DNA of 64,000 nt from Aminobacter sp. HY435 (GCF_027568395.1 NZ_JANKZL010000009.1:186001-250000), one strand, 5' to 3'. Shown: positions 16,671 through 25,248, counted from the stretch's first letter. Numbers and translations are program-made. Notes: generated from the sequence alone by a model not told the origin.

Positions 16671-17061
16671 ATTGCAAAAGGCGGTGTTTGCGGCGCTGTG
16701 TGGCGATCCGTCGCTCGTTGCGATGCTTGGCGGGCCAAAGATACATGACCAGGCGCCGGCCAATGTTGTCTTTCCCTATCTGACCTTCGGCAGAACCAGC
16801 GTCTACGACTGGAGCACCGACACCGAAAGCGGGACCGAGCAGCTGTTTTCGATCCATGTCTGGTCGAAGGCACAAGGCAAGCGCGAAACGCTGGAGATCA
16901 TGGAAGCCGTTCGCGTGCTGCTCGACGACGCCAGGCTCGATCTCGGCTCCCAGCATCTGGTCAGCATGCGGCTGGAGTTTTCCGAAGCGCGCTTCGACGA
17001 CCGGCTGACCGTCCATCATGGCGTGCTGCGCTTTCGTGCGGTGACCGAACCGGTGGCCTGA
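16651..17061 (+). CDS. Tail terminator, DUF3168 family (GTA gp8)
   Basis: A 136-aa protein with the DUF3168 pattern: AELQKAVFAALCGDPSLVAM, KIHDQAPANVVFPYLTFGRT, then EQLFSIHVWSKAQGK and ETLEIMEAVRVLLDDARLDL. It caps the tail tube and joins it to the head. ATG 16651 is preceded by a strong AGGGAGG ribosome site about ten bases upstream; 26 residues of frame before it do not look coding. Confidence 0.92.
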   Translation: MTAPAAELQKAVFAALCGDPSLVAMLGGPKIHDQAPANVVFPYLTFGRTSVYDWSTDTESGTEQLFSIHVWSKAQGKRETLEIMEAVRVLLDDARLDLGSQHLVSMRLEFSEARFDDRLTVHHGVLRFRAVTEPVA

Positions 17062-17106
17062 CGGCCGCGCCACGAGATTTTCTCAAGCAAATCCAGGAGA
17101 CCATGA

Positions 17107-17523
17107 ATGGTCGCACAGAAGGGCAAGGACCTTCTGCTCAAGATCGATAGCAACGGTCTGGGCAGCTTTGTGACGGTCGCGGGCCTGCGCTCCAAGCGCA
17201 TCGCCTTCAACAGCGAGACGGTCGACGTCACAGACGCGGATTCGGTCGGACGCTGGCGCGAACTGCTCGCCGGCAGCGGCATCCAGCGCGCCTCCATAAG
17301 CGGGTCCGGCATCTTCAAGGACCAGTCGTCGGATGCGCGTATCCGGACATGCTTCTTTGGCGGCGACATCGTCCGCTGGCAGCTCGCGGTTCCGGACTTC
17401 GGCATTGTCGAGGCGCCATTCCAGATCACGGCGCTGGAATACACCGGCAATCACGATGGCGAGATGACGTTCGAGGTGGCGCTGGAATCCGCCGGCGTCG
17501 TCGGCTTCTCGGTGACGCCATGA
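17107..17523 (+). CDS. Major tail tube protein (GTA gp9)
   Basis: A 138-aa tail tube subunit of the TP901-1/gp9 type: AQKGKDLLLKIDSNGLGSFV, TVAGLRSKRIAFNSETVDVT, GRWRELLAGSGIQRASISGS, GIFKDQSSDARI and QLAVPDFGIVEAPFQITALE. It forms stacked hexamer rings of the tail. It overlaps the start of gp10 as ATGA. No sign of damage. Confidence 0.93.
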   Translation: MVAQKGKDLLLKIDSNGLGSFVTVAGLRSKRIAFNSETVDVTDADSVGRWRELLAGSGIQRASISGSGIFKDQSSDARIRTCFFGGDIVRWQLAVPDFGIVEAPFQITALEYTGNHDGEMTFEVALESAGVVGFSVTP

Positions 17524-17861
17524 GCGCCAATCGCCGCCGCGGCGAGGTTGCCGCCGAACTGGACGGCAAGCATTACCGTCTATGCCTGACACTCGGCGCT
17601 CTGGCCGAGCTCGAGGCAAGCTATGCCGCAGACGATCTCTCGGCACTTGTCGAAAGGTTTTCGAGCGGACGGCTTGCCGCTTCCGACATGATCAGGATCA
17701 TCGGCGCCGGTTTGCGCGGGGCCGGGCAGGACCTGCCGGACCAGGCTGTGGCCGCGATGCAGGCGCAAGGTGGAGTGGCGGGGTTTGCCGCCATCGTTTC
17801 GGATTTGCTGACGGTGACCTTTGGCGCGGTGCCGGCGACCGGGGACGCACAAAACCCTTAG
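17520..17861 (+). CDS. GTA gp10 family tail assembly chaperone (upstream frame)
   Basis: A 113-aa protein of the GTA-gp10 family (Phage_TAC_11): RRRGEVAAELDGKHYRLCLT, LGALAELEASYAADDLSALV, ERFSSGRLAASDMIRIIGAG. As in other siphophages it should coat the tape measure during tail assembly. It ends with NP and TAG 17859-17861. The seven bases before the stop read A AAC CCT (17852-17858) in the gene's own frame, a classic X XXY YYZ slip site. A -1 slip would run on into the frame of the next chaperone gene, giving a 188-aa fusion. Confidence 0.88.
   Translation: MSANRRRGEVAAELDGKHYRLCLTLGALAELEASYAADDLSALVERFSSGRLAASDMIRIIGAGLRGAGQDLPDQAVAAMQAQGGVAGFAAIVSDLLTVTFGAVPATGDAQNP
17852..17858 (+). promoter_or_regulatory. 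Candidate -1 ribosomal frameshift site A AAC CCT
   Basis: In the gp10 frame the last two sense codons are AAC CCT and the base before is A, so the heptamer is X XXY YYZ (AAA-CCC-T). After a -1 slip the next codons are TTA (17858) and GAC (17861), which is exactly the frame of the following ORF. The TAG stop directly after the heptamer would favour pausing. Efficiency of this heptamer is not known to me. Confidence 0.5.
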
Positions 17862-17905
17862 ACGCCGCGGCGGGCAATGGCGCGGAGTTTCCCTGGGACC
17901 ATGCC

Positions 17906-18085
17906 ATGGCCGCGGGGTTCGGCCTGCTGCGGCTGTCGCCCGCCTCGTTCTGGGCGATGACGCCACGCGAACTGGAGCGCGCGATGAGCGTGCTTTCGCA
18001 GGGGCGAGGGAACGCGCCGCTGCGCGTACAACTGGAGACATTGATGGCAGCCTTTCCGGACAATCGGGAGCCAAATCATGGCTGA
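17906..18085 (+). CDS. rcc01693-like tail assembly chaperone (downstream frame)
   Basis: Matches the short rcc01693/Phage_TAC_6 type chaperone (MAAGFGLLRLSPASFWAMTP, then RELERAMSVLSQ and LMAAFPDN). From ATG 17906 it is 59 aa. However, the frame is open without a start codon back to the gp10 stop, and the upstream part (GAEFPWDHA) resembles the N terminus I recall in homologues. No ATG, GTG or TTG is available between 17858 and 17906. So it may be made mainly as a -1 frameshift fusion with gp10, as lambda gpG-gpT is. The stop overlaps the tape measure start by eight bases. Confidence 0.8.
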   Translation: MAAGFGLLRLSPASFWAMTPRELERAMSVLSQGRGNAPLRVQLETLMAAFPDNREPNHG

Positions 18086-18653
18086 AGGGGTCAAGATCGA
18101 GATTTCCGCCGATACAGCTCCGTTCCAGAATGCGCTGAAGTCCCTCGAGCGACTGTCGGACAGTTTCGGCGCCCAGCTGACCGGGGCGATGAAAAGTGCG
18201 GTGGTCAGCGGCCGCGAGCTAGACGACGTGCTCAGGCGGATCGGATTGAACCTTGCCGGCATGGCGCTCGAGCAGGGGCTGAAGCCTCTGCAGTCGCTGG
18301 CGGGATCGATGTTCTCGGGACTGCTCAACGGGCTGCAGAACATCCTGCCTTTCGCCAAGGGCGGAGTGACGGGGGGCGTTGTGCCATTCGCCTCGGGCGG
18401 TGTCGTCTCTTCGCCAACCTATTTTCCTGCTGGCAGGAACATCGGCCTGATGGGCGAGGCGGGAGCGGAAGCGATCCTGCCGCTGCGTCGATCCGCCGAC
18501 GGCAGTCTCGGCGTTTTGGCGCCGGGAGGCGGCGGGGCGGTGAATGTCGTCTTCAACGTTACTGCCCAGGACGCGGCTTCGTTCCGCAAGTCCGAGGCGC
18601 AGATAACAGGCATGCTGGCGCGCGCGGTGTCGCGCGGCGCACGAACATTCTGA
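18078..18653 (+). CDS. Short tail tape measure protein (GTA gp11)
   Basis: A 191-aa tape measure, far shorter than in usual siphophages (often 600 aa or more) but normal for GTAs, whose tails are short. It starts with a charged helix (FQNALKSLERLSDSFGAQLT), has a hydrophobic Gly-rich middle (PFAKGGVTGGVVPFASGGVV) and ends with a helix (SEAQITGMLARAVSRGARTF). At about 1.5 angstrom per residue it would set a tail of roughly 30 nm; that is inference from phages. It starts inside the end of the preceding chaperone gene. Confidence 0.88.
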   Translation: MAEGVKIEISADTAPFQNALKSLERLSDSFGAQLTGAMKSAVVSGRELDDVLRRIGLNLAGMALEQGLKPLQSLAGSMFSGLLNGLQNILPFAKGGVTGGVVPFASGGVVSSPTYFPAGRNIGLMGEAGAEAILPLRRSADGSLGVLAPGGGGAVNVVFNVTAQDAASFRKSEAQITGMLARAVSRGARTF

Positions 18654-18663
18654 AGGGGGAGCC

Positions 18664-19311
18664 ATGTCGGAATTGGCAAGTTTCCACGACGAGGTCTTTC
18701 CGCTGGCGGTGTCGTTTGGCGCGACAGGCGGGCCGGAGCGCCGCAACGAGATCGTGTCCCTGATCTCGGGCCGCGAAAAGCGCAACTTGCGCCTGTCGCA
18801 GTCGCGTCATCACTACGACGCGGGCACCGGGGTCAAGTCACTTGACGATCTGCACGACGTGCTGTCGTTTTTCGAGGCGCGCCGGGGGACGCTGCACGCC
18901 TTCAGGTTTCGCGATCCCTTCGACATGAAGTCGTGCCGGCCCGGAGGCGCACCAACACCGCTCGACCAGCCGTTGGGGACCGGAGACGGCATCAAGACGC
19001 GATTTGCCCTGACCAAGACCTATGGTGCTGGGGCGGACGCCTACCTGCGCCCGATCACCAAGCCGATCACCGCCAGCATCCGCATTGCAGTGGCCGGCGT
19101 GGAGCGGCTTTCGCCAGCCGACTTCTCATTCGACGAAGCGACCGGCGAGGTGGTCCTTGCCGGAGGTGCGCCTGGTGCCGGGGCGCTGGTCACGGCCGGT
19201 TTCGAATTTCACGTGCCGGTACGGTTCGACATCGAGCGCCTGTCCCTGAGCATGACCGGGTTCAAGGCAGGGCAGATACCATCGATCCCCCTGGTGGAGG
19301 TGCTGCCATGA
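18664..19311 (+). CDS. DUF2460 distal tail protein (GTA gp12)
   Basis: A 215-aa protein of DUF2460: FHDEVFPLAVSFGATGGPER, SGREKRNLRLSQSRHHYDAG, DLHDVLSFFEARRGTLHAFR, FRDPFD and a C-terminal PVRFDIERLSLSM. In RcGTA this is the distal tail subunit linking tube and hub. GGGGGAG precedes the ATG. Its TGA overlaps the gp13 ATG (ATGA). Confidence 0.94.
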   Translation: MSELASFHDEVFPLAVSFGATGGPERRNEIVSLISGREKRNLRLSQSRHHYDAGTGVKSLDDLHDVLSFFEARRGTLHAFRFRDPFDMKSCRPGGAPTPLDQPLGTGDGIKTRFALTKTYGAGADAYLRPITKPITASIRIAVAGVERLSPADFSFDEATGEVVLAGGAPGAGALVTAGFEFHVPVRFDIERLSLSMTGFKAGQIPSIPLVEVLP

Positions 19312-20195
19312 CGCTGCCGCCAGCATTGGCCGATCACCTCGGCCAGGCCGTGACCAGTGTTTGCCATTGCTGGCGCTTGACCAGGACGGATGGCCAGGTC
19401 AGCGGATATACCGACCATGACCGTACGATCACGCTCGAAGGCCTGGCTTTCCTGCCGGAAACCGGGCTCAGCGCCAGCGAGGCGCGCAGTTCGCTCGGCC
19501 TTGCCGTCGATACTGTCGATGTCGAGGGCGCGCTGAGTGCCGACAGCATTCGCGACGTCGACATCGCAGAGGGGCTGTACGACAACGCAACGGTTGAGAC
19601 CTTTCTGGTCAACTGGCGGTCGCCGGAGCAATTTGTACTGCTGCGGACGGCGACCATTGGCAAGATCACGCGCAGCGACCAGCGGTTCGTAGCCGAACTC
19701 GAAAGCCCGTCGCATGCGCTGGATCAGCCGCGCGGCCGCTATGTAGTCCGCGCCTGCGATGCCGAGCTCGGCGACCAGCGCTGCGGCGTGGCGCTGGACA
19801 CACCGCAATTGTCAGGCAGCGGAACAGTGACGGCCTACCTGTTGCCAGACATGGTCAAGGTGACAGGCTTGAACGCATTTGCGCCGGCGTGGTTTGCACA
19901 TGGTACGCTGACCTGGACTGCCGGCGCGCGCGCCGGGCGCAGCGAAAGGCTCGTCGATCACCGCCGCGAGGGATCATATGCGATCCTCGCATTGGCGGCG
20001 CGCGATGGTCCAGCCGTCGCCGCTGGCGACACTTTTGTCGTTCGCGCCGGTTGCGACAAGGCGTTTGCCACCTGCAAGGCAAAGTTTGGCAACGCTTTGA
20101 ACTTTCGCGGATTTCCCCATCTCCCCGGCAATGACGCAGGTTATTCGTATGTGGCGGAAGGCGGCGTTTTCGACGGACGGCCGATCGTGCCGTGA
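19308..20195 (+). CDS. DUF2163 tail hub protein with Fe-S-type cysteines (GTA gp13)
   Basis: A 295-aa protein of DUF2163 followed by the BR0599-type C-terminal domain. N-terminal landmarks are SVCHCWRLTRTDGQVSGYTD, HDRTITLEGLAFLPETGLSA and DIAEGLYDNATVETFLVNW. Later cysteines form two pairs, CDAELGDQRC (CX8C) and CDKAFATC (CX6C) before KFGNALNFRGFPHLPG. I recall that the RcGTA hub binds an iron-sulfur cluster through such cysteines; all four are present here. It is coupled to both neighbours by four-base overlaps. Confidence 0.93.
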   Translation: MTLPPALADHLGQAVTSVCHCWRLTRTDGQVSGYTDHDRTITLEGLAFLPETGLSASEARSSLGLAVDTVDVEGALSADSIRDVDIAEGLYDNATVETFLVNWRSPEQFVLLRTATIGKITRSDQRFVAELESPSHALDQPRGRYVVRACDAELGDQRCGVALDTPQLSGSGTVTAYLLPDMVKVTGLNAFAPAWFAHGTLTWTAGARAGRSERLVDHRREGSYAILALAARDGPAVAAGDTFVVRAGCDKAFATCKAKFGNALNFRGFPHLPGNDAGYSYVAEGGVFDGRPIVP

Positions 20196-20653
20196 AGGGC
20201 GTGTCGCCAGTACGACCTGCCGCGTCGGCAGTGGTGCGCGAAGCGATGGAGTGGGTTGGCACCCCCTATCGCCACCAAGGCTGCCGAAAGCGGCTTGCCT
20301 GCGACTGTCTCGGACTGGTGCTCGGCATTTGGCGCGAGCTCTACGGTTCGGACTTGCCGTCTCCGGGGCCATATGCACCGGACTGGGCCGAAGCGACGGG
20401 CGAGGAGCGCCTGCTGGACGGGCTGGGCGGCCAACTGGTGGCCAAACCAGCGGCGGACATGGCGCCTGGCGACGTGATCGTCTTTCGCTGGCGGCCACAT
20501 CTGCCGGCAAAGCACGCAGGCATACTGACGGACGGCGATTCTTTCGTGCATGCCTATCAGGGGAATGGCGTGACGCTGACGCACCTGGTTCCGCAGTGGC
20601 GGCGGCGCATCGCTGCGGCCTTCGCATTCCCTGACATTCCACAAAACCGCTGA
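20192..20653 (+). CDS. NlpC/P60 family cell-wall peptidase (GTA gp14)
   Basis: A 153-aa papain-like peptidase of the phage NlpC/P60 type, expected at the tail tip to cut peptidoglycan during DNA entry. The catalytic Cys39 is in ACDCLGLVLG and the His108 in PAKHAGILTDGDSFVH. AMEWVGTPYRHQGC at the N terminus is the usual family opening. It begins at a GTG overlapping the gp13 stop (GTGA). Full length. Confidence 0.93.
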   Translation: MKGVSPVRPAASAVVREAMEWVGTPYRHQGCRKRLACDCLGLVLGIWRELYGSDLPSPGPYAPDWAEATGEERLLDGLGGQLVAKPAADMAPGDVIVFRWRPHLPAKHAGILTDGDSFVHAYQGNGVTLTHLVPQWRRRIAAAFAFPDIPQNR

Positions 20654-20668
20654 TGCCGGAGACCGCCC

Positions 20669-23600
20669 ATGGCGACGATATTGCTGCAGGCTGCGGGCGC
20701 GTTTCTGGGCGGTATGCTCGGCCCGATAGGGACGGCGATCGGGACAGCGGCAGGGGCACTGGCCGGCTATGTCGTCGACCGTGCGCTGATCGACAGTACC
20801 AGGCGTATCGAGGGGCCGCGCCTGACTGGCGCACGGCCTTTCACTGCCGAGGAAGGGGCGCCGTTGCCGCGCATCTATGGTACGGCGCGCGTCGGCGGCA
20901 CTTTGATCTGGGCGACGCGGTTTCAGGAAACGAGCCACACCAGCCGCCAGGGCAAGCTCGGCCCAAAGGTGACCGAATACGCATATTATGCAAATGTCGC
21001 CTTTGCTCTTTGTGAAGCCGAGATCGGCGGCATTCGCCGCGTCTGGGCCGATGGGCGCGAGGTCGATCTCGAGACCGTTGAACTGCGCGTTCATCGCGGT
21101 GGCGAGAACCAGCCGGTCGACCCGCTGATTGCGGCCAAGCAGGGCGCAGGCAACGCACCAGCCTATCGTGGCGTCGCCTATGTGGTGATCGAAAATCTCG
21201 ACATCGCTGCCTATGGCAACCGCATTCCGCAGATGCAGTTCGAGGTGATGCGGCCCGTCGGCGCGCTGCATGGCAAGATCCGGGCGGTCTCGCTGATCCC
21301 CGGCGCCACCGAATACGGCCTCTCGACAAGCCTGGTCCGCCGCCAGATACGACCGGGCGAGAGCGAGGCGATCAACCGTCATGTGCTGTTTGCGGGCACC
21401 GATATCGCGGCCTCGCTCGACGAGCTGCAGGCGATGTGTCCCAATCTGGAGAACATCGCTCTGGTCGTGGCCTGGTTCGGCACGGATCTGCGGGCAGGCG
21501 ATTGCCGTCTCAAGCCTGGCGTGACCAGTGCTTCGACCGGTGGGCTGTCGAGCCCCTGGCAGGTGTCCGGCGTGGCCCGGTCCAGCGCGATGGTCGTTTC
21601 GACACATGATGGCGGACCGGCCTATGGCGGCACGGCGTCCGACCGATCGGTGAAGGAAGCAATCGCCGAGATCAAGGCGCGCGGCCTGAAGGTGACGCTT
21701 TATCCTTTCGTCATGATGGACATAGCCGAAGAGAACGGCCTGCCCGACCCCTATGGCCAACCTACCCAGCCGGGCTATCCCTGGCGTGGGCGCATCACCT
21801 GCGCGCCGGCGCCATCGCTCGCCGGCACGGCCGATCGCACGACGGCGGCGCGCAGCCAGGTGGCGGCATTCTGCGGGACGGCGCTCAGGACGCAGTTTGC
21901 CGGCACGGGCGACACGGTCATCTTTTCAGGAGGCCCCGCAGATTGGGGCTACAGACGCTTCATCCTGCACTATGCCCACCTCGCCAATGCGGCGGGCGGC
22001 GTCGATGCTTTCATGCTCGGGTCGGAACTGCGCGGCCTGACGACGCTGCGCGACGCCGCCAACGCCTTTCCGTTCGTCGAGCAACTGTGCGCGCTCGCCG
22101 CCGATGCACGTGCAACGCTGGGACCGGGCTGCCGCATCACATACGGCGCAGACTGGAGCGAATACTTCGGCCATCACCCTGACGATGGCAGCGACGACGT
22201 CTACTTCCACCTCGACGACCTATGGGCGCATCCGGCTATCGATGCGATCGGCATCGACAACTACATGCCGCTCTCCGACTGGCGGGACAGCGACTACGCC
22301 GGCGGCAATCCGGACGGCTTTGCCGGTCCCTACGATATCCGGGGATTGAAGGCCTCCGTCGCCGGCGGCGAGGGGTTCGACTGGTACTATGCCGACTTCG
22401 AGGCGAGGGCCGGGCGTATGCGCAGCCCGATTGCCGACAGCTCCTACGGAAAGCCTTGGGTGTTTCGCTACAAGGACCTGGTCGGTTGGTGGAGCAATCC
22501 GCATTTCAACCGGCCTGCCGGCGTGCAGGACGCAACTCCCACTGCCTGGGTTCCCGCCAGCAAGCCGGTCTGGTTCACCGAAATGGGCTGCCCCGCCGTC
22601 GACAAGGGGCCGAACCAGCCGAACGTGTTCCCTGACACGAAGTCGGCTGAGGATGCCGTGCCCCATTTTTCCAACGGGGGACGCTCGGATATGGCGCAAT
22701 GTCGGCTGCTGGAAGCTCATGCCGATTATTGGGATCCGACGTCGCCAGGGTTCGACGCGGCACATAATCCTGTCTCCGTTGTCTATGGCGGGCGCATGGT
22801 CGATGTCGCGCGGAGCTATGTCTGGGCTTGGGATGCGCGGCCATATCCGGCGTTTCCACTGCTGTCCAAGACATGGTCGGACAATCCCGGCTGGCACCGC
22901 GGGCATTGGTTGAACGGTCGCTTCAGCGGCGTTGCAGTCGCGGACCTCATCAACGCTATCCTGACCGACCATGGGCTACCTCGGGGCGAGGTGGCTGGCG
23001 TCGAGGGAACGGTCAGCGGCTATGTCATTGCCGATCCTTCTTCCGCCCGTGCGGCCATCGAGCCGCTGATTGACCTGTTTGGACTTTGCGCTGCCCAGCA
23101 AGCTGAGGGGCTTGTCTTCAGGAAGGCGACAGCCTCGGCGCATCAGTCCCTCGAACTGGACGAGTTGGCTGTCGAGGGCGAAGGCCCTGCCGTAGAAACC
23201 GTTCGGATGCCCGACCATGAGCTGCCGGGCGAGGTGGTTATCGGCTTTCGCGATCCCCATGCCGACTACCAGGCCGCCGCGGTCAAAAGCGTGCGGATGG
23301 ATGCAGCCAGCAAGCGCCAGCATGGCATTTCTTTCCCCGGCATGCTCGATGCCGGCCAGGCGCGAATGTTGGCGGACGACTGGATGCGGCGGACCTGGCA
23401 GGAACGCGAGCGCGTGACCTTTGCCCTTGCCGAGCCGCGGGCCGACGTCATGCCCGGCGCCATCGTCAAGCTTCCGGCTACCGGCAGCGGCTCCGAGTTC
23501 ATCGTCGCCGAGGTCGAGCAGGGGGTGTTGCGCAAGGTTGTCGCGCGCCAGACGGCACGGATGTTGCCAACGCCTTGGCAATCGACCAATCCTGGCATCG

Positions 23601-24565
23601 AGCCGACAATTTCCATTGTCGCCGGACAGCCGCATGTCGTGTTCCTCGATCTGCCGATGATGGGCGGCGCGGTCCCGAACGAACAATTCCGCGTCGCGGC
23701 GACCCAGAAGCCCTGGCGCAGCCAGGCGCTGTACGTTTCGCCCGAGGACACCGGCTTTGCCTTGCGTGGCACGATCCGGCGCCGCGCTGACATGGGCGTG
23801 CTCGTCGCGGCGCTTGGACCTTCGGTCGAGGGACGGATCGATCGCGCCAGCGAGGTAACCGTACGGCTTTACGAGGGCGATCTCGCAAGTGTGAGCCGGA
23901 TGCAGCTGCTGAACGGCGCCAATCTCGCTGCCATCCGCTCGGTCGCGGGCGCGTGGGAGATTCTCCAGTTTGAAAGTGCGACGGAGATTTCACCCGACAT
24001 CTGGCAATTGAGGAACCTTCTGCGCGGGCAATTCGGCACGGGCGACGCGATGGCGGCTGGGGCAGGAATAGGCGCGGATTTCGTGGTGCTCGATCAGGCT
24101 GCGGTGCCATCCGGCATATTGGCGGCTGAGGCTGGACTTCAGCTCAACTGGCGGGTCGGACCGCTAAGCTCTGACTTTTCAAGCGCCAACTTTGCCGCGC
24201 ATCAGGAAATCGGCGGAATGCGAGCGCTGACGCCTCTCTCGCCTGTTCATCTGCATGCGGCAAGGACTGTCGCGGGAGACCTCTCGCTGTCATGGATCAG
24301 ACGCGGGCGCATCGACGCGGACAGCTGGGAGGCGAGCGAAATTCCGCTCGGCGAGGGTCGTGAAGAGTACCGCGTCGATATCGCTTCCACTGGCGGCGCG
24401 ATCGTGCGCACGGCGACGGTTTCCACGCCTGCCTGGGCCTATGCGGCTGCCGAAATGGCCGCCGACTTCGTGACGCCTCCCACCGAAATCATGGCCACCG
24501 TTCGTCAGCTCAGCCTCGCTGCGGGATGGGGACTGCCGGCAACGCTGCGCGTCGCGCTTGTTTGA
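20669..24565 (+). CDS. GTA gp15: large tail tip / host-specificity protein with glycoside-hydrolase-like TIM barrel
   Basis: A 1298-aa protein, nearly the length of RcGTA gp15. The N-terminal 250 residues resemble a phage tail baseplate segment (EEGAPLPRIYGTARVGGTLI, HRGGENQPVDPLI). Residues about 300-720 form a TIM-barrel-like domain (VIFSGGPADWGYRRFILHYA, AFMLGSELRGLTTLRD, YGADWSEYFGHHPDDGSDDV, DAIGIDNYMPLSDWRD, WFTEMGCPAVDKG). A phage-tail-type segment follows, and the C terminus has beta-sandwich repeats. It should contact the recipient envelope. It starts 15 bases after gp14. Confidence 0.94.
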   Translation: MATILLQAAGAFLGGMLGPIGTAIGTAAGALAGYVVDRALIDSTRRIEGPRLTGARPFTAEEGAPLPRIYGTARVGGTLIWATRFQETSHTSRQGKLGPKVTEYAYYANVAFALCEAEIGGIRRVWADGREVDLETVELRVHRGGENQPVDPLIAAKQGAGNAPAYRGVAYVVIENLDIAAYGNRIPQMQFEVMRPVGALHGKIRAVSLIPGATEYGLSTSLVRRQIRPGESEAINRHVLFAGTDIAASLDELQAMCPNLENIALVVAWFGTDLRAGDCRLKPGVTSASTGGLSSPWQVSGVARSSAMVVSTHDGGPAYGGTASDRSVKEAIAEIKARGLKVTLYPFVMMDIAEENGLPDPYGQPTQPGYPWRGRITCAPAPSLAGTADRTTAARSQVAAFCGTALRTQFAGTGDTVIFSGGPADWGYRRFILHYAHLANAAGGVDAFMLGSELRGLTTLRDAANAFPFVEQLCALAADARATLGPGCRITYGADWSEYFGHHPDDGSDDVYFHLDDLWAHPAIDAIGIDNYMPLSDWRDSDYAGGNPDGFAGPYDIRGLKASVAGGEGFDWYYADFEARAGRMRSPIADSSYGKPWVFRYKDLVGWWSNPHFNRPAGVQDATPTAWVPASKPVWFTEMGCPAVDKGPNQPNVFPDTKSAEDAVPHFSNGGRSDMAQCRLLEAHADYWDPTSPGFDAAHNPVSVVYGGRMVDVARSYVWAWDARPYPAFPLLSKTWSDNPGWHRGHWLNGRFSGVAVADLINAILTDHGLPRGEVAGVEGTVSGYVIADPSSARAAIEPLIDLFGLCAAQQAEGLVFRKATASAHQSLELDELAVEGEGPAVETVRMPDHELPGEVVIGFRDPHADYQAAAVKSVRMDAASKRQHGISFPGMLDAGQARMLADDWMRRTWQERERVTFALAEPRADVMPGAIVKLPATGSGSEFIVAEVEQGVLRKVVARQTARMLPTPWQSTNPGIEPTISIVAGQPHVVFLDLPMMGGAVPNEQFRVAATQKPWRSQALYVSPEDTGFALRGTIRRRADMGVLVAALGPSVEGRIDRASEVTVRLYEGDLASVSRMQLLNGANLAAIRSVAGAWEILQFESATEISPDIWQLRNLLRGQFGTGDAMAAGAGIGADFVVLDQAAVPSGILAAEAGLQLNWRVGPLSSDFSSANFAAHQEIGGMRALTPLSPVHLHAARTVAGDLSLSWIRRGRIDADSWEASEIPLGEGREEYRVDIASTGGAIVRTATVSTPAWAYAAAEMAADFVTPPTEIMATVRQLSLAAGWGLPATLRVALV

Positions 24566-24597
24566 CCACCGTGTTTTCTGACCAAAGGGGAATGATC

Positions 24598-24810
24598 ATG
24601 ACAAGTTTGAAACCTTGGTACATGTCGCGCACCATCTGGGCGTCGATTGTGACGATGGTTCTCGGCATGGCCGGGCTTGCCGGCATGCCGGTCGGCGGTG
24701 TCGACAGCGGGGCCTTGACTGACACGATATTGCAGGCGGTGACAGCCTTGTCCGGTCTTGTCGCCATCTTCGGTCGCCTAAGTGCCAGCGAACGGATCGG
24801 CAGCAAGTAG
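24598..24810 (+). CDS. Small two-helix membrane protein after the GTA cluster (holin-like candidate)
   Basis: A 70-aa protein with two hydrophobic segments (IWASIVTMVLGMAGLAGMPV and ILQAVTALSGLVAIFGRL) separated by a short polar turn, and a charged C terminus (ASERIGSK). AAAGGGG at 24584-24590 sits seven bases before ATG 24598; the ATG at 24592 is too near that site. It lies 32 bases after the tip protein gene on the same strand. Size and topology would suit a holin, but no family evidence proves it. Confidence 0.65.
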   Translation: MTSLKPWYMSRTIWASIVTMVLGMAGLAGMPVGGVDSGALTDTILQAVTALSGLVAIFGRLSASERIGSK

Positions 24811-24886
24811 CGCCCTTGCATGCCGGGCAATTACATGAACTCATTGTTCATTCCACGTTCAGCACTGTTGTATTAGATATCCCGGC

Positions 24887-25183
24887 ATGAAAACGCTTCG
24901 CTCCATTTTCCGGCCTGCCATGACCGCGCTTTGCGCTGTCGGCCTGTTTGCGGTGTCGGCGCAGGTCTCGTCTGCGCGGGCTGAAGGGTCGGGCGCGTAT
25001 GTTGTGGCGGCGGCGGATTGCTATTCGATCGGGCAGCAGGTGGCCGACCAGCATGGCGGCACCCTGGCGCGCGCTTCCGAATCCAGTCAGGGCGGACAGT
25101 CGGTCTGCGTCATCGTGGTTTTGGTCCCGGGCAAGGACGGCCAGCGCCCGCGCCGTGTCGAGGTCGTGGTTCCAGCCAGTTAG
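24887..25183 (+). CDS. feuN: Small periplasmic protein, FeuN-like modulator of FeuQ
   Basis: A 98-aa protein with a signal peptide (residues 1-33, FRPAMTALCAVGLFAVSAQV ending SSARAEG) and a mature part with two cysteines (AADCYSIGQQVADQHGGTLA ... SVCVIVVLVPGKDGQRPRR) resembling a PepSY fold. It lies directly upstream of the FeuP/FeuQ genes, where rhizobia encode FeuN, a small periplasmic inhibitor of the FeuQ sensor. Position and type agree; I cannot check the sequence match. The gap to feuP is 65 bases. Confidence 0.65.
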   Translation: MKTLRSIFRPAMTALCAVGLFAVSAQVSSARAEGSGAYVVAAADCYSIGQQVADQHGGTLARASESSQGGQSVCVIVVLVPGKDGQRPRRVEVVVPAS

Positions 25184-25248
25184 CGCGGATTTCGCCGCCG
25201 GGCGGAATCGCCTATATCTGCTCAATCTTTCACGGGTCGCCGGACAAC

